From the NCBI RefSeq assembly GCF_000244915.1, contig NZ_CM001442.1, positions 2,790,001 to 2,854,000 of the forward strand: a DNA stretch of 64,000 nt, in the 5' to 3' direction. Both the position numbers and the translations under genes were made by a program. The notes under the pieces were generated by a model that worked only from the letters and a program-made list of their open reading frames with translations, made no database searches and was not told the DNA's origin. This DNA is from Bradyrhizobium sp. WSM471 (GTDB taxonomy: Bacteria; Pseudomonadota; Alphaproteobacteria; Rhizobiales; Xanthobacteraceae). Numbering within the stretch: the first letter of the stretch is position 1; each line of letters begins with the position of its first letter. Below are positions 27,476 to 36,177 of this stretch, piece after piece.

Positions 27476-28523
27476 GAACGGCGCTTCCTCAAGCACAGCC
27501 CCCGCCAAAGCCGCCCCCGTCGCGCCCGGTCTTGCCGCCGCGCAGGAGACGAAGCGGCAGCGTACGCGGATGATCATTCGCGCGGTCGGCATGCTGCCGG
27601 TGCTGCTGTTGCTGTGCATCGGCTTTCACGTGCTGTCGGATGGCCGCTTCTTCACCGGCCAGAACATCGGCATCGTGGTGCAGCAGTCCGCGGTCAATAC
27701 CGTGCTGGCCGCAGGCATGACCTTCGTCATCCTCACCGGCGGCATCGACCTTTCGGTCGGCTCCATCCTGGCGGCGTCGGCGATGGCCGGGCTGATCATC
27801 TCCAAATTCCCGGATCTCGGGGTGCTGTGGTTGCCGGCCGCGGTGCTCACCGGCGCCGTCTTCGGCATTCTCAATGGCGGCTTGATCGCGCTGTTGCGCT
27901 TGCCGCCCTTCATCGTCACGCTGGGGTCGTTGACCGCCGTGCGCGGCGCGGCGCGCCTGCTCGGCGCCGACACCACGGTGTTCAATCCGTCGATCGCCTA
28001 CGCCTTCATCGGCAACGGCGCGCTGACCCTCATTCCCGGTGTATTGTCGATTCCCTGGCTCTGGGTGATCGCGTTGCTGGTCATCCTGGTGTCGTGGCTG
28101 GTGCTGAAGCGCACCGTGCTCGGGGTGCACATCTACGCGGTCGGCGGCAACGAGAGCGCGGCGCGGCTCGCCGGCATCAAGGTCTGGGCCGTGCTGATCT
28201 TCGTCTATGGCGTATCCGGCCTGCTCGCGGGCCTCGGCGGTGCGATGCAGGCGGCGCGCCTCTACGCCGCCAATGGCCTGCAGCTCGGCCAGTCCTACGA
28301 GCTCGACGCCATTACCGCCGTGATCCTGGGCGGCACCTCCTTTGTCGGCGGCATCGGCTCGATCTGGGGAACGCTGGTCGGCGCGCTGATCATTGCCGTG
28401 TTGTCGAACGGCCTGATCCTGATCGGCGTGTCCGACGTCTGGCAATATGTGATCAAGGGCCTGGTGATCATCGGCGCGGTGGCGCTGGACCGCTATCGGC
28501 TGCAGGGCTCGGCGCGGACTTGA
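27468..28523 (+). CDS. Sugar ABC transporter permease (second system)
   Basis: A 351-residue BPD_transp_2-family inner-membrane protein. After a polar N-terminal stretch of about 40 residues come the usual helices, including [20 protein letters not shown] and [22 protein letters not shown]. It overlaps the ATPase gene by eight bases, so coupling is likely. It forms the membrane channel of the importer whose binding protein follows. Confidence 0.94.
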   Translation: MPENGASSSTAPAKAAPVAPGLAAAQETKRQRTRMIIRAVGMLPVLLLLCIGFHVLSDGRFFTGQNIGIVVQQSAVNTVLAAGMTFVILTGGIDLSVGSILAASAMAGLIISKFPDLGVLWLPAAVLTGAVFGILNGGLIALLRLPPFIVTLGSLTAVRGAARLLGADTTVFNPSIAYAFIGNGALTLIPGVLSIPWLWVIALLVILVSWLVLKRTVLGVHIYAVGGNESAARLAGIKVWAVLIFVYGVSGLLAGLGGAMQAARLYAANGLQLGQSYELDAITAVILGGTSFVGGIGSIWGTLVGALIIAVLSNGLILIGVSDVWQYVIKGLVIIGAVALDRYRLQGSART

Positions 28524-28618
28524 GAGCAAGAGAATGCAGGGCGCTGCGCCGTCATGTCCATTCCGTCACGGCAACTGGTCGCCGTGCCGGAGATTCAAAC
28601 AGACCAGGGAGGAAGCCA

Positions 28619-29566
28619 ATGTTGAAGTCGATCTCGTTTGCCGGCGCCGCGATGGCGCTCGTCCTGAGCTCCGCGCCGTCCCTCGCCAAGGAGCTCAAGT
28701 CGATCGGCGTTTCGCTGGGCTCGCTCGGCAATCCGTTCTTCGTCGCGTTGTCGAAGGGCGCCGAGTTCGAGGCCAAGAAGACCAACCCCAACGTGAAGAT
28801 CACGACCGTCGGCTTCGAATATGATCTCGGCAAGCAGGTCACCCAGATCGACAATTTCATCGCCGCCGGCGTCGACCTGATCCTGCTCAACCCCGGCGAT
28901 CCCAAGGCCGTCGGTCCGGCGATCAAGAAGGCGCAGGCCGCTGGCATCGTCGTCGTTGCCGTCGACACCGCGGCCGAAGGCGCCGACGCCACGGTAACGA
29001 CCAACAACGTCCAGGCCGGTGAGATCTCCTGCCAGTACATCGTCGACAAGCTGGGCGGCAAAGGCGACGTGATCATCGAGAACGGCCCGCAGGTCTCCGC
29101 GGTGATCGACCGCGTCGTCGGCTGCAAGAACGTGCTCGGCAAGAATCCCGGCATCAAGGTCCTGTCCAACGACCAGGACGGCAAGGGCTCGCGCGAAGGC
29201 GGCCTCACGGTGGCGCAGGGTTATCTGACCCGCTTCGCCAAGATCGACGCCATCTTCGCCATCAACGATCCGCAGGCGATCGGCACCGACCTTGCCGCGC
29301 GCCAACAGCAGCGCACCGGCATCATCATCACCGCGGTCGACGGCGCACCCGACATCGAAGCCGCCCTCAAGGACCCGCAGGCGATGCAGATCCAGGCCTC
29401 CGCCTCACAGGACCCGTTCTTCATGGCCCGCCGCGCCGTGCAGGTCGGCGTCAACATTCTCAACGGCCAGAAGCCGGCATCCACCGTCGAGCTGCTGCCG
29501 TCGAAACTCGTGACCCGCGACAATGTCAAAGACTACAAGGGCTGGACCTCGGATCGGTCGCAGTAA
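28619..29566 (+). CDS. Sugar ABC transporter substrate-binding protein (second system)
   Basis: A 315-residue periplasmic receptor of the Peripla_BP_4 family. The signal peptide MLKSISFAGAAMALVLSSAP ends near SLAKE. The body begins KSIGVSLGSLGNPFFVALSK, as in ribose/xylose-type receptors. AGGGAGGAAG precedes the ATG. Here the receptor gene comes last, whereas in the first sugar operon it comes first. A terminator hairpin follows 12 bases after the stop. Confidence 0.93.
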   Translation: MLKSISFAGAAMALVLSSAPSLAKELKSIGVSLGSLGNPFFVALSKGAEFEAKKTNPNVKITTVGFEYDLGKQVTQIDNFIAAGVDLILLNPGDPKAVGPAIKKAQAAGIVVVAVDTAAEGADATVTTNNVQAGEISCQYIVDKLGGKGDVIIENGPQVSAVIDRVVGCKNVLGKNPGIKVLSNDQDGKGSREGGLTVAQGYLTRFAKIDAIFAINDPQAIGTDLAARQQQRTGIIITAVDGAPDIEAALKDPQAMQIQASASQDPFFMARRAVQVGVNILNGQKPASTVELLPSKLVTRDNVKDYKGWTSDRSQ

Positions 29567-29578
29567 CGGGCGGGGGGA

Positions 29579-29607
29579 GACGGCCGGCGCCGTGCGCGGC
29601 GCCCGTC
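29579..29607 (+). terminator. Terminator hairpin of the second sugar operon
   Basis: GGCGCCG-TGCG-CGGCGCC forms a perfect seven-base stem, extended by GACG / CGTC with a small bulge. It begins 12 bases after the binding-protein stop. Confidence 0.6.
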
Positions 29608-29854
29608 GGCTTGCGTGGTGCGGTGTTAGCTGGGCGCGCAGCGATTGACCAAGGCTGGGTCGGCCGCGCTCTCGTTAAGCTCGTGATCTTGAGGTCAGAG
29701 ACTCAATCTCGTCTCTCATCATATTCGGGGGCTGGACCAGCCGACGTCTGCTTTTCGACACCGAGCGGACCCCTGACTTTCAATACAAGAGTTCAGCTTG
29801 TGACCAACTACCGATGTCCGGCGGCTGCACAACGATAAACCGAATAAGCTCTGC

Positions 29855-30619
29855 TCACCTACCCCATGGTCCGAACCTGAAATTCACGCCAACCATGGCC
29901 GTATCTATCCGGCGGCTAACTCGAATAGGCTCGATGAAACCAAACGCATCCTGTGTGTTGAGCGTCTGCGTACCGAAATCCATGTGGTCGTACTCCACGA
30001 AGACCGACCAGTTCGGCGCGAACAGATATTCGAGACCGCCTCCGACAATCCAGCCGGACCGGGTCTCCGCACCTGTGTAATTTGCGACGCCCATTCCAGT
30101 GATCGTGTAGTCAAGCTTTCCATGCGTCCAGGCCGCACCGCCCTTGGCGTAAAGAAGCGCCTGCGGAACGACCGCATAGCCAACCCGCAGCGTTGCGGTC
30201 GTAATCCAGGAGGTCCTCGCACTTAGGTCAAAGATGTTCGGGAATTGAGGGTCGGCTGGTCCTGGCACCACGTGGTTGCTGCCGCGGAGATCAGCAGCCT
30301 GGAACATGCCTTGCGCGCCGATCACCCAAGATCCGGCCTGATAATCGCAACCAAGCTGACCGCCACCGAGCACGCCCGAATTGCGCTCAGACCCTAGATC
30401 GAAATTTGGCAATCGTTGCGGGTTGACGTTGGTGTAACCTTGGCGGTCCCAGCCACCGCCGATATTTCCGCCGATGAAGCAACTCGTCCAGCTATAGATC
30501 GGAGCCGCCGCGGCCGGAGCTTTGGTGTAGGGGCGCGTGCCCAGATCAGCAGCCTGCGCTGTCGTTGCGGATACCGCGAGCGCAGCCAGCGCAATCCCCA
30601 AGAAATTCCGAAAAGACAT
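29855..30619 (-). CDS. Outer-membrane beta-barrel protein (Omp25/RopB-like)
   Basis: A 254-residue exported protein starting MSFRNFLGIALAALAVSATT with a signal peptide ending TAQAAD. The sequence then shows alternating beta-strand patterns (SWTSCFIGGNIGGGWDRQGY, YLFAPNWSVFVEYDHMDFG) and ends VGVNFRFGPWGR. This is the common small porin-like family of rhizobia with the motif YxWTGxYxGxNxGGG near the N-terminus. It is an eight-strand type barrel by length. The role is probably in envelope integrity; no substrate can be named. Confidence 0.88.
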   Translation of the reverse strand: MSFRNFLGIALAALAVSATTAQAADLGTRPYTKAPAAAAPIYSWTSCFIGGNIGGGWDRQGYTNVNPQRLPNFDLGSERNSGVLGGGQLGCDYQAGSWVIGAQGMFQAADLRGSNHVVPGPADPQFPNIFDLSARTSWITTATLRVGYAVVPQALLYAKGGAAWTHGKLDYTITGMGVANYTGAETRSGWIVGGGLEYLFAPNWSVFVEYDHMDFGTQTLNTQDAFGFIEPIRVSRRIDTAMVGVNFRFGPWGR

Positions 30620-31000
30620 CGCTGCCCCCAATCATCAATGCAGAGTTTTCATCAAACATAGATGACCTGTATAACAAGCCCGCCGGGCATGTGTCGGTTT
30701 CCAAAGTGTCTGCTGCGCTTTTAGTTGGAGCTATGTTGCTTTGACGCGACACTGGTTTACGGCGCCATTGAGAGGACTATGCGGACAGCATCGTAGGGAC
30801 CAAGCCGCTGATGGCCGCGATCGTGGCCTGAGACCGAACCGTCCTGGCTCCTCACCGCCCTCCCGGGGAAAGGTGTTTTTACACAGCCAAGACCATTAGC
30901 GGACCTCGCGCCGCTTTGGCTCAGGTGCGGACATCAAGTTGTCGTCGGACAATTCCAGTGGGTCGCGCAGCGGCATCGCGTGTTGGTGGGTTGCGCCGCG
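30620..31000. other. Gene-free stretch of about 380 bases
   Basis: This holds the upstream region of the outer-membrane protein gene. No RNA gene or clear promoter was recognised. A weak GCTTTGGCTC...GCGGAC resemblance to the dispersed repeat of the 33-45 kb region is present near 30912-30935. Confidence 0.35.
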
Positions 31001-32173
31001 TCAATGCGTTACCACGATGAAATCCGTGTCTTTCCCCGTCTCCTGGCTAATTCCGTCGTCGGAAACAATCAACGAAGAGGCCGGCGTCAGGAGTTCAGAG
31101 ATCTTCTCAACCGTATCCTGGGGCATTTCGATACGGTTGAGCGCAGCGTTGGCTTTGTCGGGTAACGGTCCCGGCGCGGTTTGCTGCGCGGGCGATTCTC
31201 GCCGTTTCGTGGCAGCTTCGGACATACGGGGCAATTCCTCTGGAATCGACACGACGCTCCAGCGAATAGCCGTTCCCTCGTTCGGGAATTCCATTGCGGT
31301 AAACACGTGCGTTCCCAGCGGCTCCTCCGGATTTTCGATCTTGACCGGGACATCAAACAACGGCGTGAAGCCCTGACGCACGAACAGCTTGCTCAACTTA
31401 CGACTGACGAAGATGGAGATCGGGACGATCTTTTTAGGCACGCTTGCAGCGGGAGCCGAGCCCGGCTCCTGGAGACTGGCGGCTTCTGGAGTCTCGGCGT
31501 TTGACACCAGTGATCCCTGCGTTGCCGCGGCTGCACCGATGCTCTTGGTTGCGACGGTGGCACTCTGGAATTCGGACGAACCGGACGCGGCTTTCGGTTG
31601 AAAAAGCTGCGGATTGGTTATCTCGACCGGCTGGACATCACCATGCGCAATGATCACGCGCGTGCCGCGCTTCGTGAGATGCCAGAGCCGAACGGCAAAA
31701 TCATTCTTCAAACGGATGCAGCCGTGTGACGCTGGATGCCCAGGGACGACACCGGCGTGCAACGCTATCCCTGACCAGGTGATGCGTTGCATGTAGGGCA
31801 TGGGGGCGGCGCTATAAATATTTGAACGGTGCCATCGTTCTTTGCTGATGACGCTGAACACGCCGAGGGGCGTCGGATGCCCCTCCATTCCCGTGGACAC
31901 CGAAGAGCGTGCAATCAGGGCCCCGTTGTCAAAAAGCGAGACCCGTTGGTCTGCGATCGAGATGATGATCTGGAGCGGGCCCTTCGGAAGGGGTTCGGAC
32001 CGAACGCTCTTCGCCGTTTCAGAGTTTGTCTGCCGGTGGTGGTGCTTGCCCTTGTACGGAGCGTAATGGCTTCGCCAGAACGTGTGTTGGGGTCCAAACA
32101 GAAATTGAGCGTGTGCGATCCCCGCGGGGAGCATGAAAATGGCGAATACAGCGGTTGTTATCGCGCGCTGCAT
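31001..32173 (-). CDS. L,D-transpeptidase (YkuD domain), secreted
   Basis: A 390-residue periplasmic enzyme that should make 3-3 peptidoglycan crosslinks or attach proteins to peptidoglycan. The start MQRAITTAVFAIFMLPAGIA was chosen for its signal peptide and an upstream AAGGA. The YkuD domain spans about residues 66 to 175, with His139 and the SHGCIRL motif carrying nucleophile Cys152. A long C-terminal region of about 200 residues follows, Ala/Ser/Pro-rich at first, with no recognised domain. It is divergent from a lytic transglycosylase gene; a second such pair lies at 47.8-49.9 kb. Confidence 0.9.
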   Translation of the reverse strand: MQRAITTAVFAIFMLPAGIAHAQFLFGPQHTFWRSHYAPYKGKHHHRQTNSETAKSVRSEPLPKGPLQIIISIADQRVSLFDNGALIARSSVSTGMEGHPTPLGVFSVISKERWHRSNIYSAAPMPYMQRITWSGIALHAGVVPGHPASHGCIRLKNDFAVRLWHLTKRGTRVIIAHGDVQPVEITNPQLFQPKAASGSSEFQSATVATKSIGAAAATQGSLVSNAETPEAASLQEPGSAPAASVPKKIVPISIFVSRKLSKLFVRQGFTPLFDVPVKIENPEEPLGTHVFTAMEFPNEGTAIRWSVVSIPEELPRMSEAATKRRESPAQQTAPGPLPDKANAALNRIEMPQDTVEKISELLTPASSLIVSDDGISQETGKDTDFIVVTH

Positions 32174-32528
32174 TGCTGGTAATTCCTTAACGAACATCGC
32201 CCGGTCCCGTAGGCGCGACTCCATCGTTTCGAGACGATGCGCGAAGCCGAAGCCTGGTGCGTCATCCTGACGGCGCGCCAAGCCTCTCCTCCAAATCTGG
32301 TCGCAGTGGGTCGAAAATTGGACGGTACTCACAATGACCGTGCGAGTTGCCGCTGAGAGGGGCGCAATGGCTTGTGATCGACGCGTTGCAATCGGGCAAC
32401 ACGTTTCGGAAAAATTGACGAGCGGCCGTTCGCGCCATTGCGCGGCCCACATTGATCCCAAGGATGAGCCTCTTCGCATGCTTGGCTTTTCTACACGCTC
32501 CGGTGGAGCCTATGGGGGCGACGGCATC
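32174..32528. other. Divergent intergenic region
   Basis: About 350 bases between the L,D-transpeptidase and transglycosylase starts. A perfect hairpin CATCGT-TTCGAG-ACGATG lies at 32222-32239. The transglycosylase frame extends upstream into this region to 32334, but the predicted N-terminus there is not a signal sequence. Confidence 0.35.
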
Positions 32529-33668
32529 ATGAACCCGCGGCGATTTGCGATAGTGGCGCCGACGTTTTGCGGAACGGTCGTTCTCGCGGGGTGGATCGTT
32601 GGCTGGCTGGCTGGCTTCGGTCCGGCGGGCACCGAAAACTCCCGCGCGGTGACAATCCAGCAGCGCGCAGCATTCCTCGCCGCCAGCGCGAGGCTCGCGG
32701 ATGAACCGCAGGCAATCGCAATGGGCAACACCGGGCCCGCGAACGCCGCTGTTGCTAGCGCCGAAGTGGCGACGGCCGCTGAGCCCGCGGCAGGGACGGC
32801 CACCGACGCGACGGTGGCCTCGGACAAATCGGAATCGATCGTCGTGGCCGCGTTGTCCGATCCGTCGCAAACGCTGTCGGCCGATTTACCGCCTGCGCAA
32901 GACTCGGTGGACCTGGGCCACCACGATGTCGCCCAGCCGGCGCCGACCACGTGCGGTGCATCCGGCGGTGCCTCCAGCACGGGGCCGCAGGATTTCCGGT
33001 ATCTCATTTGTTATGTCTGGTCCGAACTGCCGCCTGCCGAGAAGCCGGCTGCGATCGTCTTGCGTTCGTTCAAGGACATCCCGGTCGGAACGCCGGTGGA
33101 AGAGATCAAGCGAGCGTCCGACGCTTTCGGTCTGGATTTCGCTTTCATGAAGGCGGTGGCCAAGGTCGAGTCCGGGTTCGACCCCAAGCAACGCACCGGG
33201 TCGTATATCGGGCTGTTCCAGCTGAGCAAATACGAGTTCAGAAAATTCGGCTCCGGAGACATTCTTAATCCCCGCGATAATGCCGTTGCGGCAGCCTACA
33301 AGGTCATCACGGAAGGCATTCTATTCCAGTGGGTGACGCACAGGACCCCGGACTTGAACGATCTTTACCTGATCCATCAGCAGGGCTGGGAAGGCGCCGC
33401 GGAGCACCTCAGCCAACCCAATCGCATCGCCTGGAAATCGATGTGCGCCACCGGCGAAGGCAGGGAGAAGGGCGAAAAATGGTGCAGGCGCGCGATCTGG
33501 GGCAATACGCTTCCGGCTGTCAAAGAGGCGTGGAAATCCGTGGAGAAGCTGACGTCGGAGGCGTTCGTCGGAATGTGGCGCGAGCGGGTTGCTCATTTCC
33601 AATCGAAATACATGGGCACCGCGACCGCCGACGCCGAGCGGGCGCAGGCACCAGTGAATGTCCGTTGA
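32529..33668 (+). CDS. Lytic transglycosylase-like (SLT domain) protein
   Basis: A 379-residue protein starting MNPRRFAIVAPTFCGTVVLA with an N-terminal membrane anchor or signal segment, then an Ala/Thr-rich linker (about residues 50 to 145) and a C-terminal SLT-like domain. The catalytic region reads AVAKVESGFDPKQRTGSYIGLFQLSKYEF, with Glu214 as likely catalytic acid. IGLFQ takes the place of the usual GLMQ. It probably cleaves glycan strands of peptidoglycan. It is divergent from an L,D-transpeptidase, a natural partner in wall remodelling. Confidence 0.8.
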   Translation: MNPRRFAIVAPTFCGTVVLAGWIVGWLAGFGPAGTENSRAVTIQQRAAFLAASARLADEPQAIAMGNTGPANAAVASAEVATAAEPAAGTATDATVASDKSESIVVAALSDPSQTLSADLPPAQDSVDLGHHDVAQPAPTTCGASGGASSTGPQDFRYLICYVWSELPPAEKPAAIVLRSFKDIPVGTPVEEIKRASDAFGLDFAFMKAVAKVESGFDPKQRTGSYIGLFQLSKYEFRKFGSGDILNPRDNAVAAAYKVITEGILFQWVTHRTPDLNDLYLIHQQGWEGAAEHLSQPNRIAWKSMCATGEGREKGEKWCRRAIWGNTLPAVKEAWKSVEKLTSEAFVGMWRERVAHFQSKYMGTATADAERAQAPVNVR

Positions 33669-33791
33669 GTGGTTAGCAGGAGTTGCCGCGCCCGCGGGCG
33701 AGCGGGGCTTCACCGTCGCTGGTCGCGCGGATCACTTTACATCGTTGCCTGATCAGTCGCTTGGGGAGGAAAGTGAAGCTGCGTAGACGAA

Positions 33792-33815
33792 GTCCGCTTC
33801 TGGCCCGGAGCGGAC
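33792..33815. repeat. Short palindromic copy of the dispersed repeat
   Basis: GTCCGCT and AGCGGAC are perfect seven-base arms around TCTGGCCCGG. The same TGTCCG(C/T)TTCTGGCCC and AAAGCGGAC ends occur around other intergenic repeats between 33 and 45 kb. Confidence 0.45.
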
Positions 33816-33850
33816 GGGCCACTTGACGCGGCTCTCTTTCGAAAGCGTGG

Positions 33851-34264
33851 TTACCTCTTCCCCAAATCCTCAGCGAACCGCAGGAGGTAACCATCGGGGT
33901 CTTGGACCAAGAATTGCCTGTTGCCGCGCTCCTCTCCGGCGATCCGATACCATGCGTCATGACACTCTTTGAAGAGAGCCCATTTGTGCTGCTTCAGTGC
34001 ATCCAGAAGAGGAGCAACAGAGTCGACGGAGATTTGAAAATTAATCCCGCGCCCCAACGGCCGCTCCAGAGGCTCGGTTTCCCAGTTGCCATTTCTCTGA
34101 TTCAGCATGACCTGTGCCCCTTGTAGTTCGATGTATATGAAGAGATTCTCAGGCCTTTGATAGGCAATCTGGAAGCCAAGTATGTCGCACCAAAAATTCT
34201 TGCTGCGTTCCAGGTCGAATACGTCAAACTCGGGTACAAGCCGAGCAAAGCCGCCACTAGGCAA
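33851..34264 (-). CDS. VOC-family (glyoxalase/bleomycin-resistance-like) protein
   Basis: A 137-residue single-module-pair VOC protein: ARLVPEFDVFDLERSKNFWC opens the fold, followed by LFIYIELQGAQVMLNQRNG and a C-terminal RQFLVQDPDGYLLRFAEDLG. This layout matches the bleomycin-resistance-protein branch, which sequesters or modifies a small molecule. The ligand is unknown. It is a single gene with repeats on both sides. Confidence 0.88.
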   Translation of the reverse strand: MPSGGFARLVPEFDVFDLERSKNFWCDILGFQIAYQRPENLFIYIELQGAQVMLNQRNGNWETEPLERPLGRGINFQISVDSVAPLLDALKQHKWALFKECHDAWYRIAGEERGNRQFLVQDPDGYLLRFAEDLGKR

Positions 34265-34383
34265 TCATCCATCGTTATTCCCATCACTCGGCATTCCTCA
34301 CGCTCTTGGTTTAGCGAACCGCGGCAGGGCCGATGCCGCTCTCGTGAGGGGCTATCTATCATGGATCCTCTGCGAGGGCGTGT

Positions 34384-34443
34384 GGCCCGTAGTTGACCTG
34401 CCGCGTGCAGCCGGTGGAGGAGCGCTAGTGACCCATAGCTGAC
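34384..34443. repeat. Dispersed repeat, copy 1
   Basis: This shares the sequence GGCCCGTAG(T/C)TGACCTGCCG followed by GTGCAGCCGGTGGAGGA and GTGACCC...GCTGAC with the copy at 40479-40540. The two are too similar to be chance and lie in non-coding positions. Confidence 0.6.
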
Positions 34444-34646
34444 TTGGACCGCTCGCCTGCACCACGACTATTTTCCCGAGTGAGCTCGATCTCGGTCCGG
34501 AATGGAGCTAATGCCGACACTTCTATCAAGGGCGCAATGCTCAGAGTGTAGAGACCCTCATCCAGCGGCAACAAGGCGAGTTCACGAGCGCGGGAGATAG
34601 CTGTTGATGCGACGATCCCGTCCGAACTGCCGGTCTGATCATGCAC
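34425..34646 (-). CDS. Hypothetical protein, possibly truncated by a repeat
   Basis: A 73-codon frame with a GTG start and AGGAG nine bases before it. The middle (AISRARELALLPLDEGLYTL, then PFRTEIELTRENS) looks like ordinary protein. The open frame also continues upstream of the GTG with protein-like sequence (TFRVTVRDQENRV), and its 3' end lies inside a dispersed repeat, so this could be a remnant. No family is recognised. Confidence 0.28.
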   Translation of the reverse strand: MHDQTGSSDGIVASTAISRARELALLPLDEGLYTLSIAPLIEVSALAPFRTEIELTRENSRGAGERSKSAMGH

Positions 34647-34759
34647 GACGCGGTTCTCCTGATCCCGGACGGTTACGCGAAATGTCGTCGGCAGCTGCCG
34701 GGAGGCGAGCCTGCGTTGATCGGTTGTGCGACGGGACCGCCAAGGAGAGCCATAGCCTC

Positions 34760-34800
34760 ACCAGCTTGGCGGCCAGCGCCGTTTGTGACCCATTGCCGAC
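34760..34800. repeat. Dispersed repeat, copy 2 (partial)
   Basis: ACCAGCTTGGCGGC, then AGCGCCGTTTGTGACCCA and GCCGAC, matches the right half of the repeat at 42321-42437 almost base for base. Confidence 0.6.
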
Positions 34801-34808
34801 CTCGGCAT

Positions 34809-34826
34809 GAGTAGTATTTGCTACTC
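34809..34826. promoter_or_regulatory. Palindrome upstream of the serine hydrolase gene
   Basis: GAGTAG-TATTTG-CTACTC is a perfect six-base inverted repeat 51 bases before the serine hydrolase start. It could be an operator; no regulator can be named. Confidence 0.3.
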
Positions 34827-34877
34827 AACAACAGCGTGTTATGTATCTTGATGCTCGTCAGAGGGGTTGCGAGGAGA

Positions 34878-36044
34878 ATGAGACGGCGTCAATTCGTTTC
34901 ACTTCTCGGAGGAGCTGTGCTGGCGCCACTCTCCGCCTCTCGTGTGTTCGGGGCCGAACTTGGCGGCTGCGGTATCCCAGGCGCGCGAGATGACGGCTGG
35001 CTCCCCACTTCTATGGACGAGGACAAGCTCATCGACCGCAACGCTCTGTGCGGGATGGCCGATCGGCTCGCGGGCAGCGCCGACGTGCACGCCGTCCTGC
35101 TCGCACGGGGCGGCAAGCTGGTGTTCGAGCGCTACTTCAGGGGCAACGACGAGGTCCCCGGCCGCTTTTTCGGCCACCGGCTGGAATACGTTACTTTTGA
35201 TGCCGATACGCTCCACATCATGAAATCGGCTTCGAAGAGCGTCCTGTCACTCGCAATGGGCATCGCGATCGATCGCGGGCTAATACCTGGCGTCGACGAG
35301 CCGATCTTCAACTTCTTCCCCGAATTGTCGGACTTGCGATCCCCTGAGAAGGACCGCATTCAGCTCGTGCACGCGCTCACAATGTCGATGGGTCTGAAGT
35401 GGGTGGAGGCGACTCCGGCCACTGGGGACTATAACAACGACGAGGCGCGCATGCGTATTGCGTGGGATCCCTGTCGCTATGTCCTCGGTCTCCCCGTCAC
35501 CGCCCCGGCGGGACAGGAGTTCTTCTACAACACCGGAGCGCTCGCACTGGTGTCGGCAATCCTGCGCAATGCTACCGGCATTCCCTTCGAAGAATTTGTC
35601 CGCGTCAACCTGTTCGAGCCTCTGGGCATCACGCGCGTGGCGTGGGATCGGTACTGGGGCGAAGCGGACGCCGGCGGCGGATTGCACTTGCGGCCGCGCG
35701 ACATGGCGAAAATCGGCCAGCTCGTCCTCTCCAGCGGCCGCTGGAACGGACGTCAAATCGTTTCGAAGGCATGGATCGCGGAATCGACGGCATTCAAGTT
35801 CAAGGCCACCGACGGTCAATCCTACGGGTACCTGTGGTGGCTTGGCCGCGCCAAGGTCAATGGGCGTGAGATCGACTGGATTGGCGCACTCGGTCGCGGC
35901 GGACAGTCGATCCGCATCGTGCCGGAGCTCGATCTGATCGTGGCGGTGACCGCGGGATATTACCAAGACTACAGCCCGCGCGCCTTTCAAGCGCAGTTCT
36001 CCGTCTTCAGGGACGTCCTGCGGGCGATCTCGCCTCCTGCCTGA
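34878..36044 (+). CDS. Exported serine hydrolase (beta-lactamase class C / NylB-like fold)
   Basis: A 388-residue protein starting MRRRQFVSLLGGAVLAPLSA, a twin-arginine signal peptide, so export is probably through Tat. The catalytic SxxK is in IMKSASKSVLSLAMG. FFYNTGALALVSAIL holds the family tyrosine motif, and GALGRGGQSIRI takes the place of the KTG/HTG segment. The family includes beta-lactamases, esterases and 6-aminohexanoate oligomer hydrolases; the substrate is not known. GAGGAG lies unusually close (one base) to the ATG. An ATG at 34851 in frame is an alternative start. Confidence 0.85.
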   Translation: MRRRQFVSLLGGAVLAPLSASRVFGAELGGCGIPGARDDGWLPTSMDEDKLIDRNALCGMADRLAGSADVHAVLLARGGKLVFERYFRGNDEVPGRFFGHRLEYVTFDADTLHIMKSASKSVLSLAMGIAIDRGLIPGVDEPIFNFFPELSDLRSPEKDRIQLVHALTMSMGLKWVEATPATGDYNNDEARMRIAWDPCRYVLGLPVTAPAGQEFFYNTGALALVSAILRNATGIPFEEFVRVNLFEPLGITRVAWDRYWGEADAGGGLHLRPRDMAKIGQLVLSSGRWNGRQIVSKAWIAESTAFKFKATDGQSYGYLWWLGRAKVNGREIDWIGALGRGGQSIRIVPELDLIVAVTAGYYQDYSPRAFQAQFSVFRDVLRAISPPA

Positions 36045-36177
36045 ACTGGGAGCGCCGACGTACGTCGCATTGGTCCGCTTTATGGCCCAGCTGCGAAGTC
36101 GAGCAGGGTCCGACGGGCGTCTGCCCATCGCGGCAGACAGCTTGGTCTGCAGAGAATGGTTGCGTCGCGGACGCGGC

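Noticed and set aside
24872..27619. 915-codon minus-strand frame over xylB and the second ATPase
   Set aside because: It is antisense to two clearly recognised proteins and has no domain of its own. Its length comes from the codon bias of the sense genes.
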